From NCBI GenBank assembly GCA_002410715.1, contig DHOG01000128.1, positions 8,260 through 13,333 of the forward strand: 5,074 bases of DNA. The letters run 5' to 3'. The translations under genes were made by a program, and so were the position numbers. This DNA comes from Ruminococcaceae bacterium UBA5396. Lineage in GTDB: Bacteria; Bacillota; Clostridia; Oscillospirales; Acutalibacteraceae. Shown here piece by piece: positions 1-5,074 of the stretch; the first letter of the stretch is position 1, and each line of letters opens with the position of its first letter. The notes below the pieces were generated by a model. That model worked only from the letters and a program-made list of their open reading frames with translations, searched no databases and had not been told where the DNA came from.

Positions 1-333
1 GTTTTCAATGCAGCGGGAAGCATAAGTGGCAAGTCGGGTGCCTTTAGAGTAATCAAATGTATTGACCGCCTTTATCAACCCGATGGTGCCGATCGAAATA
101 AGATCGTCCTGCTCCCGAACGGAACTGTAATATTTTTTTATGATGTGTGCCACCAGACGGAGATTATGTTCAATCAGGCGGTTTCGTGCGTTGATATCTC
201 CATGTTGATGATAACATTCAAGGCAGCGGCGTTCCTCTTCGGCGGGCAGGGGGCGGGGGAAAGAACCGGAATGCACAACATGCAGAGCCATGTAAAAAAA
301 GTTTGAGAGGGTTTGCAAAAGCTCAAGCAGCAA
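1..333 (-). CDS. sigK: RNA polymerase sporulation sigma factor SigK, N-terminal part (runs off left edge)
   Basis: This is the first 111 residues of a sigma-70-family factor, cut by the window edge. Residues about 24-29 (SFPRPL) and about 49-69 (ARNRLIEHNLRLVAHIIKKYY) match the SigK pattern better than SigE. Residues 78-111 (LISIGTIGLIKAV ... LATYASRCIEN) are the region 2 core-RNA-polymerase-binding segment shared by SigE and SigK. Regions 3 and 4 lie outside the window. The hydrophobic first 20 or so residues resemble the pro-sequence that keeps SigK inactive at the membrane until SpoIVFB cleaves it in the mother cell; this role is known for the family and inferred here. I chose the TTG at 333 because a strong AAAGGGG lies 9 nt ahead. 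The in-frame ATG at 342 directly abuts that Shine-Dalgarno, and the ATG at 291 would delete the pro-sequence. SigK drives late spore coat and cortex genes. Confidence 0.88.
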   Translation of the reverse strand, partial: MLLELLQTLSNFFYMALHVVHSGSFPRPLPAEEERRCLECYHQHGDINARNRLIEHNLRLVAHIIKKYYSSVREQDDLISIGTIGLIKAVNTFDYSKGTRLATYASRCIEN

Positions 334-342
334 ACAAGACAT

Positions 343-350
343 CCCCTTTC
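343..350 (-). promoter_or_regulatory. Strong ribosome-binding site that decides the sigK start
   Basis: On the minus strand the sequence reads GAAAGGGG, then ATGTCTTGT, then TTG. The G-run touches the in-frame ATG at 342, leaving no spacer. It sits 9 nt before the TTG at 333, which is a workable Shine-Dalgarno distance. This argues for initiation at TTG, although the ATG at 342 cannot be excluded because no other ribosome-binding site serves it. Confidence 0.6.
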
Positions 351-376
351 ATATTGATGTAGGGTGTGGATATCCT

Positions 377-478
377 ATATTATGCTCGAGCATGTCATTT
401 TGTGCCTGTCTGCCTAATTTTGGTGCTTGCGATACCATAATATGCCAAACCATGTGCCCAGCATATGGGCTTGTCATA
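377..478 (-). promoter_or_regulatory. Candidate sigK promoter and regulator region (150-bp spacer)
   Basis: The spacer between the DUF3810 gene and sigK has no gene and no convincing terminator. Reading toward sigK it contains three GACANGC motifs: GACAAGC at 469-475, GACAGGC at 404-410 and GACATGC at 390-396. Two lie in contexts resembling the SpoIIID consensus WWRRACARNY (TATGACAAGC at 469-478 matches 9 of 10; GCAGACAGGC at 404-413 matches 8 of 10). CATAATAT at 377-384 resembles the -10 of sigma-E or sigma-K promoters (CATA then T at position 8). No convincing -35 precedes it at the proper distance. In Bacillus, sigK is transcribed by sigma-E with SpoIIID help, so the assignment is plausible but remains inference. 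Confidence 0.3.
382..393. repeat. 12-bp perfect palindrome ATGCTCGAGCAT
   Basis: The twelve bases at 382-393 read identically on both strands. The palindrome overlaps the CATAATAT -10-like element (377-384) and the GACATGC motif (390-396) upstream of sigK. Such a site could be a dimeric repressor or activator operator, but a chance palindrome of this length is also possible. Confidence 0.35.
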
Positions 479-492
479 TTTGTACACCCGTA

Positions 493-1626
493 TTAATTCG
501 GCAATCCCTCTTTTTCGTAATATGCAAGCAAAAGCTCAACGACCCGATCATAGCTGAGCACTCCGTCATCCACCCCCTGTGATTGTATAAAGCCGTCGTT
601 TATCTTCTCGGCTGCCTTCTGTACCTTTCCTTCAAACTGTTTCCAGTATTCTCCTTGACGGTTGAGATCACGTCTGATACCGTCGGAGCAATGCGCAGAT
701 GCAGCAGCCCAAAGATCGGCGTCGTGGGCATATAGTGCGTTGCTACAATAGATGTATGCCATTAGCGCACCCGAATATCGGTAGTCGGCCGAAGGATTTT
801 CAAGACAGGACAAAACCGCAAAAAAATTGCATTCGTCCTCCCGCGCAAATCCCCTTGTATGCGCAAGCTCATGCGCGGCAGTCGAGGGGATTGAAAAGTC
901 AGGCTGGTCAATATTTACGTTTGCTTCCAAAAGAAAGGGGAAATACATTCCGGAGATGCCGGTATAGGACCACCAGTGGGAAAGCTGTACCGGCTTTGCA
1001 CGTGACACCACTCCCCACAAAAACGGATAGCGGTCATCCAAGGCTTTGTATCCATCCCCAGCCTGTGCAAGTGTTTTATAGAGGCTTTTGGACAGAACGG
1101 TGCAACCGTTTTCATCCTCTTTCAGGCTTTGGCGCTCGGCCGAGGCCTTTTTTGCAAGGTCGATGCATAGGCTTTGCAAAAGCTCGGCCGATTTTTGGGA
1201 AGTGTCCAGCTCCATAAGCTCGGAAGCCGGCAGACGATAAAAATTCACCCCATGCAGCAGCATATAAAACAAAAGTGCGGCGGATACAACCCAAACGGCA
1301 ACCACTCCGGCATTACCGGCTGTTTTCAGGCGGTTTTTGGAGCGAATTAGTCTGCGGATAAAAAACATCAATAACAGCACCAAGGCGGGCAGGGCAAGTA
1401 TCGCAAGAATCTCGGTCAAGGATAGTGGAAGGATAGAGAGGAAAAAACCGAGGGGTACTGCGATAATACGAAAAAGGACGCTTGAAAAAACAGCATCGGT
1501 AAAGGCGGGAAAATGAGGAAGAAGCTTATAGAATAAAAGCGCGGCGGCGGCAGGAATAAGCGCCCGAGCCATCCGCTTTATATGCAGAATATATTTTTTT
1601 CTTTTACGAAATTTCAATTTCTTCAT
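493..1626 (-). CDS. DUF3810 family membrane protein with HEXXH zinc-protease-like motif
   Basis: This 377-residue protein has a basic N-terminus (MKKLKFRKRKK) followed by about four hydrophobic segments near residues 19-36, 50-70, 73-91 and 105-125. A soluble C-terminal domain of about 250 residues follows. That domain has SHWWSYTGISGMYFPF at about 216-231, EANVN at about 234-238, and AHELAHTRGFAREDE at about 251-265. These are hallmarks of DUF3810. HELAH (252-256) is an HEXXH zinc-binding motif, with Glu263 or Glu265 possible third ligands, so a membrane-anchored metallopeptidase is likely; no substrate is known to me. The ATG at 1626 was chosen because AAGGTGG lies 8 nt before it; the frame extends to a TTG at 1662 with only a poor site. 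It follows tmcAL by 78 bp without a strong terminator, so co-transcription is likely. sigK lies downstream. Confidence 0.85.
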   Translation of the reverse strand: MKKLKFRKRKKYILHIKRMARALIPAAAALLFYKLLPHFPAFTDAVFSSVLFRIIAVPLGFFLSILPLSLTEILAILALPALVLLLMFFIRRLIRSKNRLKTAGNAGVVAVWVVSAALLFYMLLHGVNFYRLPASELMELDTSQKSAELLQSLCIDLAKKASAERQSLKEDENGCTVLSKSLYKTLAQAGDGYKALDDRYPFLWGVVSRAKPVQLSHWWSYTGISGMYFPFLLEANVNIDQPDFSIPSTAAHELAHTRGFAREDECNFFAVLSCLENPSADYRYSGALMAYIYCSNALYAHDADLWAAASAHCSDGIRRDLNRQGEYWKQFEGKVQKAAEKINDGFIQSQGVDDGVLSYDRVVELLLAYYEKEGLPN

Positions 1627-1704
1627 ATCGCTGTCCACCTTATCGTTTCTCACACCGGTCAATCTTATTTTCGGGGTACATAGAAGTAACTGCCGTACAA
1701 TCGG

Positions 1705-2910
1705 CTAATCTTTCACAACCTTAAAGGTAAACTCACTGCCGCAGGGGAGAGGGGTTGGCAATGTAAGGGCGTAAAGGTCAGCGGCACGGCATTCCAATTC
1801 AAAAACACGCTGCGCAGGATCACCCAGAGTCGCAAACCGGCCTGATCTGGAGATCAGGGAGATCTGTGAACCTTTTGCGGCTTTTAAAATCTCCATACCC
1901 CGCTCATTCGTCCCCAAAACACGGATATAAGGGGGAGACTGCTTTTCAAAACCGGCTTTCAACCCTAAAAAACCGGCCAGGATCAGGCGGCGTACCCGCG
2001 TCATGGTATAACGCTTTGTTTTAACGCAGGTCATCAGCTCCTCCAGGCTGCCCGATTGCCGAATTGCATCGTACAGACGGTTTTCCAGACCTTCCGATAT
2101 TCCGGGCAGCTCCGCCAGCATATCCCGGGACATCAGACGAAGTGATGCCAGGACAGCTCTTTCGATTTGGCGGATTTCAGCCGGACCGCGTCCCTCTTGT
2201 ATCGATTTGTAAGCAATATTTCTGGTTGCAGCGGGTAAGTAAGCTATGGCATTGTCAATGCGTCCTGCCCGAATAATTCTTCTGACAGCGCTTGCAGAAG
2301 CAATATCTCCAACCGGAAGCTCCTCGTCATGTCCTGCCCCGAAACGCTGTACGGTATAGGGGCGGATGGGGGAGTGAAGCCTACGCAACGCTTTGATATA
2401 CTCAATTCCAAGGGTGTTGTTGGCGGATTCAAACAGTACTGCTGTTTTATTGCCTGCAATTTCCCGAACCGCACGCTGACGGGCATCGGGAAACGAAATC
2501 CCCATATCAAGATAAAGACGAAGCAGTCCCGAAAAGCGGTGAGATTCCAGCGCATCCACCGCTTTTTCAAGTAAATGCGTGTCACCGCATTCGCTTCCGA
2601 AGCTCAGTGTATCGACACAGCCCAGGGAATCCAGAATGGATACTGCACCAAATGCAAAAGCCTCTGCCGAAGCCATGGCCCAGGGCAGAGGCAGTTCAAG
2701 TATGAGATCAGCACCGCCTGCCATAGCAGTGCGGACACGTTCGGCTTTTGGCATTATGGCAGGTTCTCCCCGCTGAACAAAATTGCCGCTCATCACAGCA
2801 ACAATATGCGTAGCGCCGCACCCGGATTCCAATGAGCGGGTTCGTTCGATATGATAGGCATGTCCGTTGTGAAAGGGGTTGTATTCGGCTACAATACCTG
2901 CAATTTTCAC
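1705..2910 (-). CDS. tmcAL: tRNA(Met) cytidine acetate ligase TmcAL (YlbM family)
   Basis: TmcAL joins acetate, activated by ATP, to cytidine 34 of elongator tRNA-Met, giving N4-acetylcytidine at the wobble position in the cytoplasm. The 401-residue product is close to the usual length of about 400-415. The N-terminal nucleotidyltransferase fold is marked by AEYNPFHNGH (8-17), containing the HxGH ATP-binding motif at 14-17, and by SGNFVQRGEPA (41-51). Further family signatures are NNTLGIEYIKAL (164-175), SASAVRRI (205-212) and KRYTMTRVRR (299-308). The start is GTG at 2910, giving VKIAGIVAEYNPF, with GGGAG 5 nt upstream. A longer frame back to a TTG at 2994 adds 28 residues that do not look like the family and lacks a good ribosome-binding site. 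The gene follows metA by 84 bp. Both serve methionine use, though the link may be coincidental. Confidence 0.93.
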   Translation of the reverse strand: MKIAGIVAEYNPFHNGHAYHIERTRSLESGCGATHIVAVMSGNFVQRGEPAIMPKAERVRTAMAGGADLILELPLPWAMASAEAFAFGAVSILDSLGCVDTLSFGSECGDTHLLEKAVDALESHRFSGLLRLYLDMGISFPDARQRAVREIAGNKTAVLFESANNTLGIEYIKALRRLHSPIRPYTVQRFGAGHDEELPVGDIASASAVRRIIRAGRIDNAIAYLPAATRNIAYKSIQEGRGPAEIRQIERAVLASLRLMSRDMLAELPGISEGLENRLYDAIRQSGSLEELMTCVKTKRYTMTRVRRLILAGFLGLKAGFEKQSPPYIRVLGTNERGMEILKAAKGSQISLISRSGRFATLGDPAQRVFELECRAADLYALTLPTPLPCGSEFTFKVVKD

Positions 2911-2942
2911 TAAAGCTCCCTGCCTCCCGATGTAAAATCGCC

Positions 2943-2996
2943 GATTGCAAAAAACAAGATAAAAGCCTTGCCATACATTAATAAGCTGTTGCAATC
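2943..2996 (-). terminator. Weak terminator-like structure between metA and tmcAL
   Basis: Overlapping the metA stop codon is an 8-bp perfect inverted repeat, GATTGCAA and TTGCAATC (2943-2950 and 2989-2996), separated by 38 bp. Inside it, on the minus strand, a short CAAG/CTTG hairpin (2955-2970) is followed by six T residues (2949-2954). The inner stem is only four or five pairs, so termination is probably inefficient. The structure may instead stabilise the metA 3' end or affect tmcAL expression. Confidence 0.3.
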
Positions 2997-3930
2997 AGAT
3001 TTCGGTGCTGTTTCCTATGGGGTCAACAAAATCATAAGGCGTCTGCTGATATACAAAGTAATTGAGCCAGTTTGACACAAGCAGATTTGCATGGCTGCGC
3101 CATAGCATGGTTGGGGTATGATCGGGGTTATTGTCGGGAAAATAGTTTTGCGGTACAGCCGGATTCATACCACGTTTGACATCCCTTTTATATTCATTGG
3201 CGAGCGTCATGCGGTCATATTCACAATGCCCGGTCACGAAAACCTGACGAGCATCCCGTGTTGCAATAATCACAGCGCCGGCTTGGTCGGAAAAAACCAA
3301 GGTTTGAAGCTCGGCAATTTTTTCGATATCCTCCTGATGGATTTCGGTATAGCGTGAATGAGGCATATAAAAGACCTCGTCAAATCCACGCAGAAGGGGG
3401 TGCATAAGATCAAGCGGCTTGTGGCTAAAAACGCCAAAGAGCTTGTTGGGAAGCTGATATTTTGGTATGCCGTAATGATAATACAGCCCGGCCTGTGCAC
3501 CCCAGCAAATATGCAGGGTTGAATAGACATGGGTGCGTGACCATGTCATGATGGTACAAAGCTCATCCCAGTAATCAACCTCATCAAAGCACATGGTTTC
3601 CACCGGTGCTCCGGTTATAATCATACCGTCATACCTGTTATGCTTTATCTGTTCAAAGGTTTGATAAAACTCAAGCAAATGCTCCTGTGATGTATTTTTT
3701 GAGACATGGGTAGCCATTTGCAAAAGGTCAATGTCCACCTGAACAGGACTGTTGCCCAGCAGGCGCAAAAGCTGGGTTTCAGTTTCGATTTTTGTGGGCA
3801 TGAGATTTAATATAATAATCCGCAGCGGTCTGATATCCTGATGCATGGCACGTTTTTCTGTCATGACAAATACGTTTTCAGAATCCAGAATTTTAGCGGC
3901 GGGCAGGTTGTCGGGAATTTTAATAGGCAT
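2995..3930 (-). CDS. metAA: Homoserine O-acetyltransferase (MetA family, predicted acetyl-CoA specific)
   Basis: This enzyme activates homoserine by acylation, the committed step of methionine synthesis. The 311-residue product matches the MetA length of about 300-310. Seen in the sequence are the catalytic-cysteine context [15 protein letters not shown] with Cys142 (140-154), GHCEYDR with His235 and Glu237, and [11 protein letters not shown] (37-47). These correspond to the Cys-His-Glu arrangement of the family. Residue 111, in ITGAPVETM, is Glu. From published work on Bacillus cereus MetA, Glu111 favours acetyl-CoA whereas E. coli MetA with Gly111 uses succinyl-CoA, so O-acetylhomoserine is the predicted product. 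The start is ATG 3930 ([10 protein letters not shown]), with GAGGTGG about 6 nt upstream. A longer frame to a TTG at 3999 would begin inside the promoter and is rejected. The gene has its own promoter and may carry tmcAL and the DUF3810 gene as a transcription unit. Confidence 0.95.
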   Translation of the reverse strand: MPIKIPDNLPAAKILDSENVFVMTEKRAMHQDIRPLRIIILNLMPTKIETETQLLRLLGNSPVQVDIDLLQMATHVSKNTSQEHLLEFYQTFEQIKHNRYDGMIITGAPVETMCFDEVDYWDELCTIMTWSRTHVYSTLHICWGAQAGLYYHYGIPKYQLPNKLFGVFSHKPLDLMHPLLRGFDEVFYMPHSRYTEIHQEDIEKIAELQTLVFSDQAGAVIIATRDARQVFVTGHCEYDRMTLANEYKRDVKRGMNPAVPQNYFPDNNPDHTPTMLWRSHANLLVSNWLNYFVYQQTPYDFVDPIGNSTEI

Positions 3931-3970
3931 TTTGGCCCACCTCACGATAAATTTTCTTTCAGCATAACAA

Positions 3971-3999
3971 AGTATAGCAAAAAAAACGGGCGCATTCAA
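3971..3999 (-). promoter_or_regulatory. Sigma-A-type promoter of metA
   Basis: On the minus strand TTGAAT (-35, 3994-3999) is separated by exactly 17 bp from TATACT (-10, 3971-3976). They match the TTGACA/TATAAT consensus at 4 of 6 and 5 of 6 positions. Transcription would start near 3964, giving a leader of only about 34 nt that contains the GAGGTGG ribosome-binding site of metA. The spacer is occupied by the downstream arm and T-run of the hairpin at 3979-4004. Confidence 0.7.
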
Positions 4000-4004
4000 C
4001 CCGC
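3979..4004 (-). terminator. Terminator-like hairpin overlapping the metA promoter
   Basis: On the minus strand a stem GCGGGT / GCCCGT (four Watson-Crick pairs plus flanking G-U pairs, loop of 7 nt) is followed by a run of eight T residues including the last stem T (3979-3986). It lies about 110 nt beyond the trmK stop codon and could stop trmK transcripts before metA. The stem is short, so efficiency is uncertain. Confidence 0.45.
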
Positions 4005-4025
4005 AAAAACAGGCGATTTCAAATG

Positions 4026-4039
4026 CAATATATGTATTG
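4026..4039. repeat. Short inverted repeat upstream of the metA promoter
   Basis: CAATA and TATTG arms surround a 4-bp centre (CAATATATGTATTG). The site lies 26 bp upstream of the metA -35, a position where an activator could bind. It sits in very AT-rich sequence, so it may be chance. Confidence 0.2.
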
Positions 4040-4075
4040 TAAAAATGTATGAAATAAACTGTGTAAGTAAATAAT

Positions 4076-4108
4076 ATTAAATATGAAACACAGCTAGCCT
4101 AGTGTGTT
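4076..4108 (-). terminator. Weak hairpin just after trmK
   Basis: Seven bases after the trmK stop codon, minus-strand AACACA (4103-4108) can pair with TGTGTT (4087-4092) across a 10-nt loop, followed by TTCATATTTAA. The stem is AT-rich and the T-run is interrupted. This is at best a partial terminator, possibly acting with the hairpin at 3979-4004. Confidence 0.25.
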
Positions 4109-4115
4109 GTGTACG

Positions 4116-4778
4116 CTATGCAAGCAAAGCGCACAGCTTTTCGGCTGTTTCTGCATCTTTTATTTTCCCTGCACGGCGCATTGCAGCGGCTGCATTCATA
4201 AGCCGCTCTCTTTGCTTCTCAAAATAAAGCCGATCACGCTGCACATCAAGCCCTCCTATTATAAAGGCGGCGGGAAGCTGTGCCTGTGCCGATGCGTTTT
4301 CCGGATTATAAACTGCACGAATAACGGGATACAGTCTTTTCCCGTCAACTGCAATCTGCTCTCGGTCAATCCAATAACCGTTTGTCAAAAGAAATTCATG
4401 CAGAAAATCAGGCTTGGTCATTGGCTGGAGTATCAGTCGGAACCCGGTATCTTTTGTCCATGGCGCAGAATCAAGGATTCCTGCAATGGTTTCACCGCCC
4501 ATTCCGGCGATAATAATATCATCTGTTTCAAAAGGTGCTACCGGATCCAGACCGTTTCCCAGTCTAACCGATATTTTTGATTCCAGTCCGGCGATTTTTA
4601 TATTATTTGCGGCGCGCTCGGAGGGTCCGGTTCGAATATCGGTCGCGATGGCACTCGGGCAGATATTCTGATTTACCAGCCAGACCGGAAGATAGGCATG
4701 ATCTGTTCCGATGTCGGCAATACGACTGCCGTGGCGAACAAATGAGGCTACTAGGGAAAGACGGTTGTCCAGACGCAT
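4116..4778 (-). CDS. trmK: tRNA (adenine(22)-N(1))-methyltransferase TrmK
   Basis: TrmK transfers a methyl group from S-adenosylmethionine to N1 of A22 in the D-loop of bacterial tRNAs, in the cytoplasm. The 220-residue product is slightly shorter than the B. subtilis enzyme (about 238). The N-terminal Rossmann-type methyltransferase domain shows RIADIGTDHAYLP (19-31, SAM-binding motif I), ATDI with Asp47 (motif II), LGNGLDPV (73-80), IIIAGMGGETIAG (88-100, catalytic-loop region) and LQPM (117-120). The C-terminal part, about 180-220, is rich in charged residues and Ala and is probably the helical tRNA-contacting coiled coil. The start is ATG 4778 (MRLDNRLSLV) with GGAG 7 nt upstream; the frame extends to a TTG at 4799 with no comparable site. 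A strong terminator separates it from the upstream DUF1858 gene, so it probably has its own promoter, which I could not place with confidence. Confidence 0.94.
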   Translation of the reverse strand: MRLDNRLSLVASFVRHGSRIADIGTDHAYLPVWLVNQNICPSAIATDIRTGPSERAANNIKIAGLESKISVRLGNGLDPVAPFETDDIIIAGMGGETIAGILDSAPWTKDTGFRLILQPMTKPDFLHEFLLTNGYWIDREQIAVDGKRLYPVIRAVYNPENASAQAQLPAAFIIGGLDVQRDRLYFEKQRERLMNAAAAMRRAGKIKDAETAEKLCALLA

Positions 4779-4805
4779 AATGATACTCCAATAAATCAAC
4801 CTTTT

Positions 4806-4846
4806 TATAATAAAAACAGCGCGGTACCTTGCGGCAAACCGCGCTG
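4806..4846 (-). terminator. Strong Rho-independent terminator of the DUF1858 gene
   Basis: On the minus strand CAGCGCGGT (4838-4846) pairs perfectly with ACCGCGCTG (4817-4825). The 12-nt loop between them can itself form a 3-bp TTG/CAA mini-stem. Five T residues (4812-4816) and then ATTAT follow. It lies 12 nt after the DUF1858 stop codon. It is the best terminator in the window and marks a transcription-unit boundary before trmK. Confidence 0.88.
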
Positions 4847-4858
4847 CTGACAGAGGAT

Positions 4859-5059
4859 TCAGGATTTAGCAAGATGGGCGTTAATTCTTTCAATTAAAAT
4901 ATTTGCACTTACGCCGTGAACCTCACAAGCCTGCTCAATGGTCTCGCCGCGCGATGAAGGGCAGCCAAGACAGTGCATACCCATTTCAAAGAAAAAAGAT
5001 GCCGTCGTCTGATCAAAATCAAGAATATCACCAATCAGAGTGTTTTTTGTGACTACCAT
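4859..5059 (-). CDS. DUF1858 domain protein (small redox-active-disulfide type)
   Basis: This 66-residue protein consists of a single DUF1858 domain, the fold also found at the N-terminus of ScdA-type iron-sulfur repair proteins and beside hybrid-cluster proteins in anaerobes. The signature is visible: TLIGDILDFDQT (7-18), FFEMGMHCLGCPSSRGETIEQAC (about 23-45) and VHGVSANILIERINAHL (about 48-64). It has the CxxC pair Cys30 and Cys33 plus Cys45. The CxxC suggests a reversible disulfide or metal or cluster contact, but the exact role of stand-alone members is not established. The start ATG at 5059 has TGGAGG 9 nt ahead at the very end of the window. The gene ends in a strong terminator, so it is the last gene of its transcript; what lies upstream is not visible. 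Confidence 0.9.
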   Translation of the reverse strand: MVVTKNTLIGDILDFDQTTASFFFEMGMHCLGCPSSRGETIEQACEVHGVSANILIERINAHLAKS

Positions 5060-5068
5060 TGCGTTAAG

Positions 5069-5074
5069 CCTCCA
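5069..5074 (-). promoter_or_regulatory. Ribosome-binding site of the DUF1858 gene
   Basis: The minus-strand bases TGGAGG at the right window edge lie 9 nt before the ATG at 5059. They support that start and show the small gene is translated in its own right. Confidence 0.65.

Noticed and set aside
458..473. Hairpin GCCCA/TGGGC as terminator of the DUF3810 gene
   Set aside because: The stem is only five pairs and no T-run follows on the minus strand, so it does not qualify as a Rho-independent terminator.
699..1217. 172-codon open frame on the plus strand
   Set aside because: It lies wholly antisense to the DUF3810 gene, its product is basic and Pro/Arg-rich with no recognisable domain, and it looks like a shadow of the real coding frame.
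2911..2994. N-terminal extension of TmcAL from a TTG at 2994
   Set aside because: The 28 extra residues do not fit the family, whose members begin a few residues before the AEYNPFHNGH motif. GTG 2910 has a well-placed GGGAG.
3931..3999. N-terminal extension of MetA from a TTG at 3999
   Set aside because: It would start at the -35 element of the metA promoter. ATG 3930 has a strong GAGGTGG site and gives the usual [11 protein letters not shown] start.
4104..4580. 158-codon open frame on the plus strand
   Set aside because: It is antisense to trmK, whose family motifs are clear, and its Cys-rich product resembles no family I recognise.
4815..4832. T-box-like core GGTACCGCG on the minus strand
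   Set aside because: It resembles the T-box antiterminator sequence, but it is the 3' arm of a complete terminator directly after the DUF1858 gene. No specifier stem, no alternative antiterminator pairing and no downstream terminator are seen before trmK.
4807..4837. trmK promoter inside the DUF1858 terminator (TTGCCG and TATTAT)
   Set aside because: The spacing is 19 bp and the -35 is weak. It would mirror the metA arrangement, but the evidence is too thin to annotate.

Overview
The window looks like an ordinary chromosomal stretch from a spore-forming, anaerobic-type Firmicute of class Clostridia, possibly an Oscillospiraceae/Ruminococcaceae-like lineage. The spore-former assignment rests on a recognisable sigma-K gene. 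The Clostridia assignment rests on the company of TmcAL, TrmK, a DUF1858 redox-disulfide protein and an acetyl-type MetA, and on AT-rich spacers between moderate-GC genes. Genus is not resolvable by eye. All six genes lie on the minus strand, so the transcription order is right to left.

Layout in transcription order. A 66-residue DUF1858 protein (4859-5059) ends in a strong Rho-independent terminator. Next comes trmK (4116-4778), the tRNA A22 methyltransferase. An AT-rich 185-bp spacer follows, holding a weak hairpin, a terminator-like hairpin and a good sigma-A-type promoter. This drives metA (2995-3930), homoserine O-acetyltransferase, followed after 84 bp by tmcAL (1705-2910), which makes N4-acetylcytidine in elongator tRNA-Met. 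After another 78 bp comes a DUF3810 membrane protein with a zinc-protease-like HELAH motif (493-1626). A 150-bp non-coding spacer leads to sigK (1-333, running off the left edge), the late mother-cell sporulation sigma factor with its N-terminal pro-sequence.

How the genes relate. metA, tmcAL and the DUF3810 gene are co-oriented with no strong terminator between them and may form one transcription unit from the metA promoter. metA and tmcAL share a methionine theme (methionine synthesis and tRNA-Met wobble modification). trmK is also a tRNA-modifying enzyme. sigK probably has its own sporulation-specific control in the spacer before it. Several starts had to be moved inward from the longest reading frame on the basis of ribosome-binding sites: sigK uses TTG, tmcAL uses GTG, and the rest use ATG.

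I found no mobile element, CRISPR array, RNA gene or clearly new system. The points most worth checking are the left edge, which falls where sigK is split by skin elements in other spore-formers; the repeated GACANGC motifs before sigK; the HEXXH membrane protein beside sigK; and the metA promoter built into a terminator-like hairpin.
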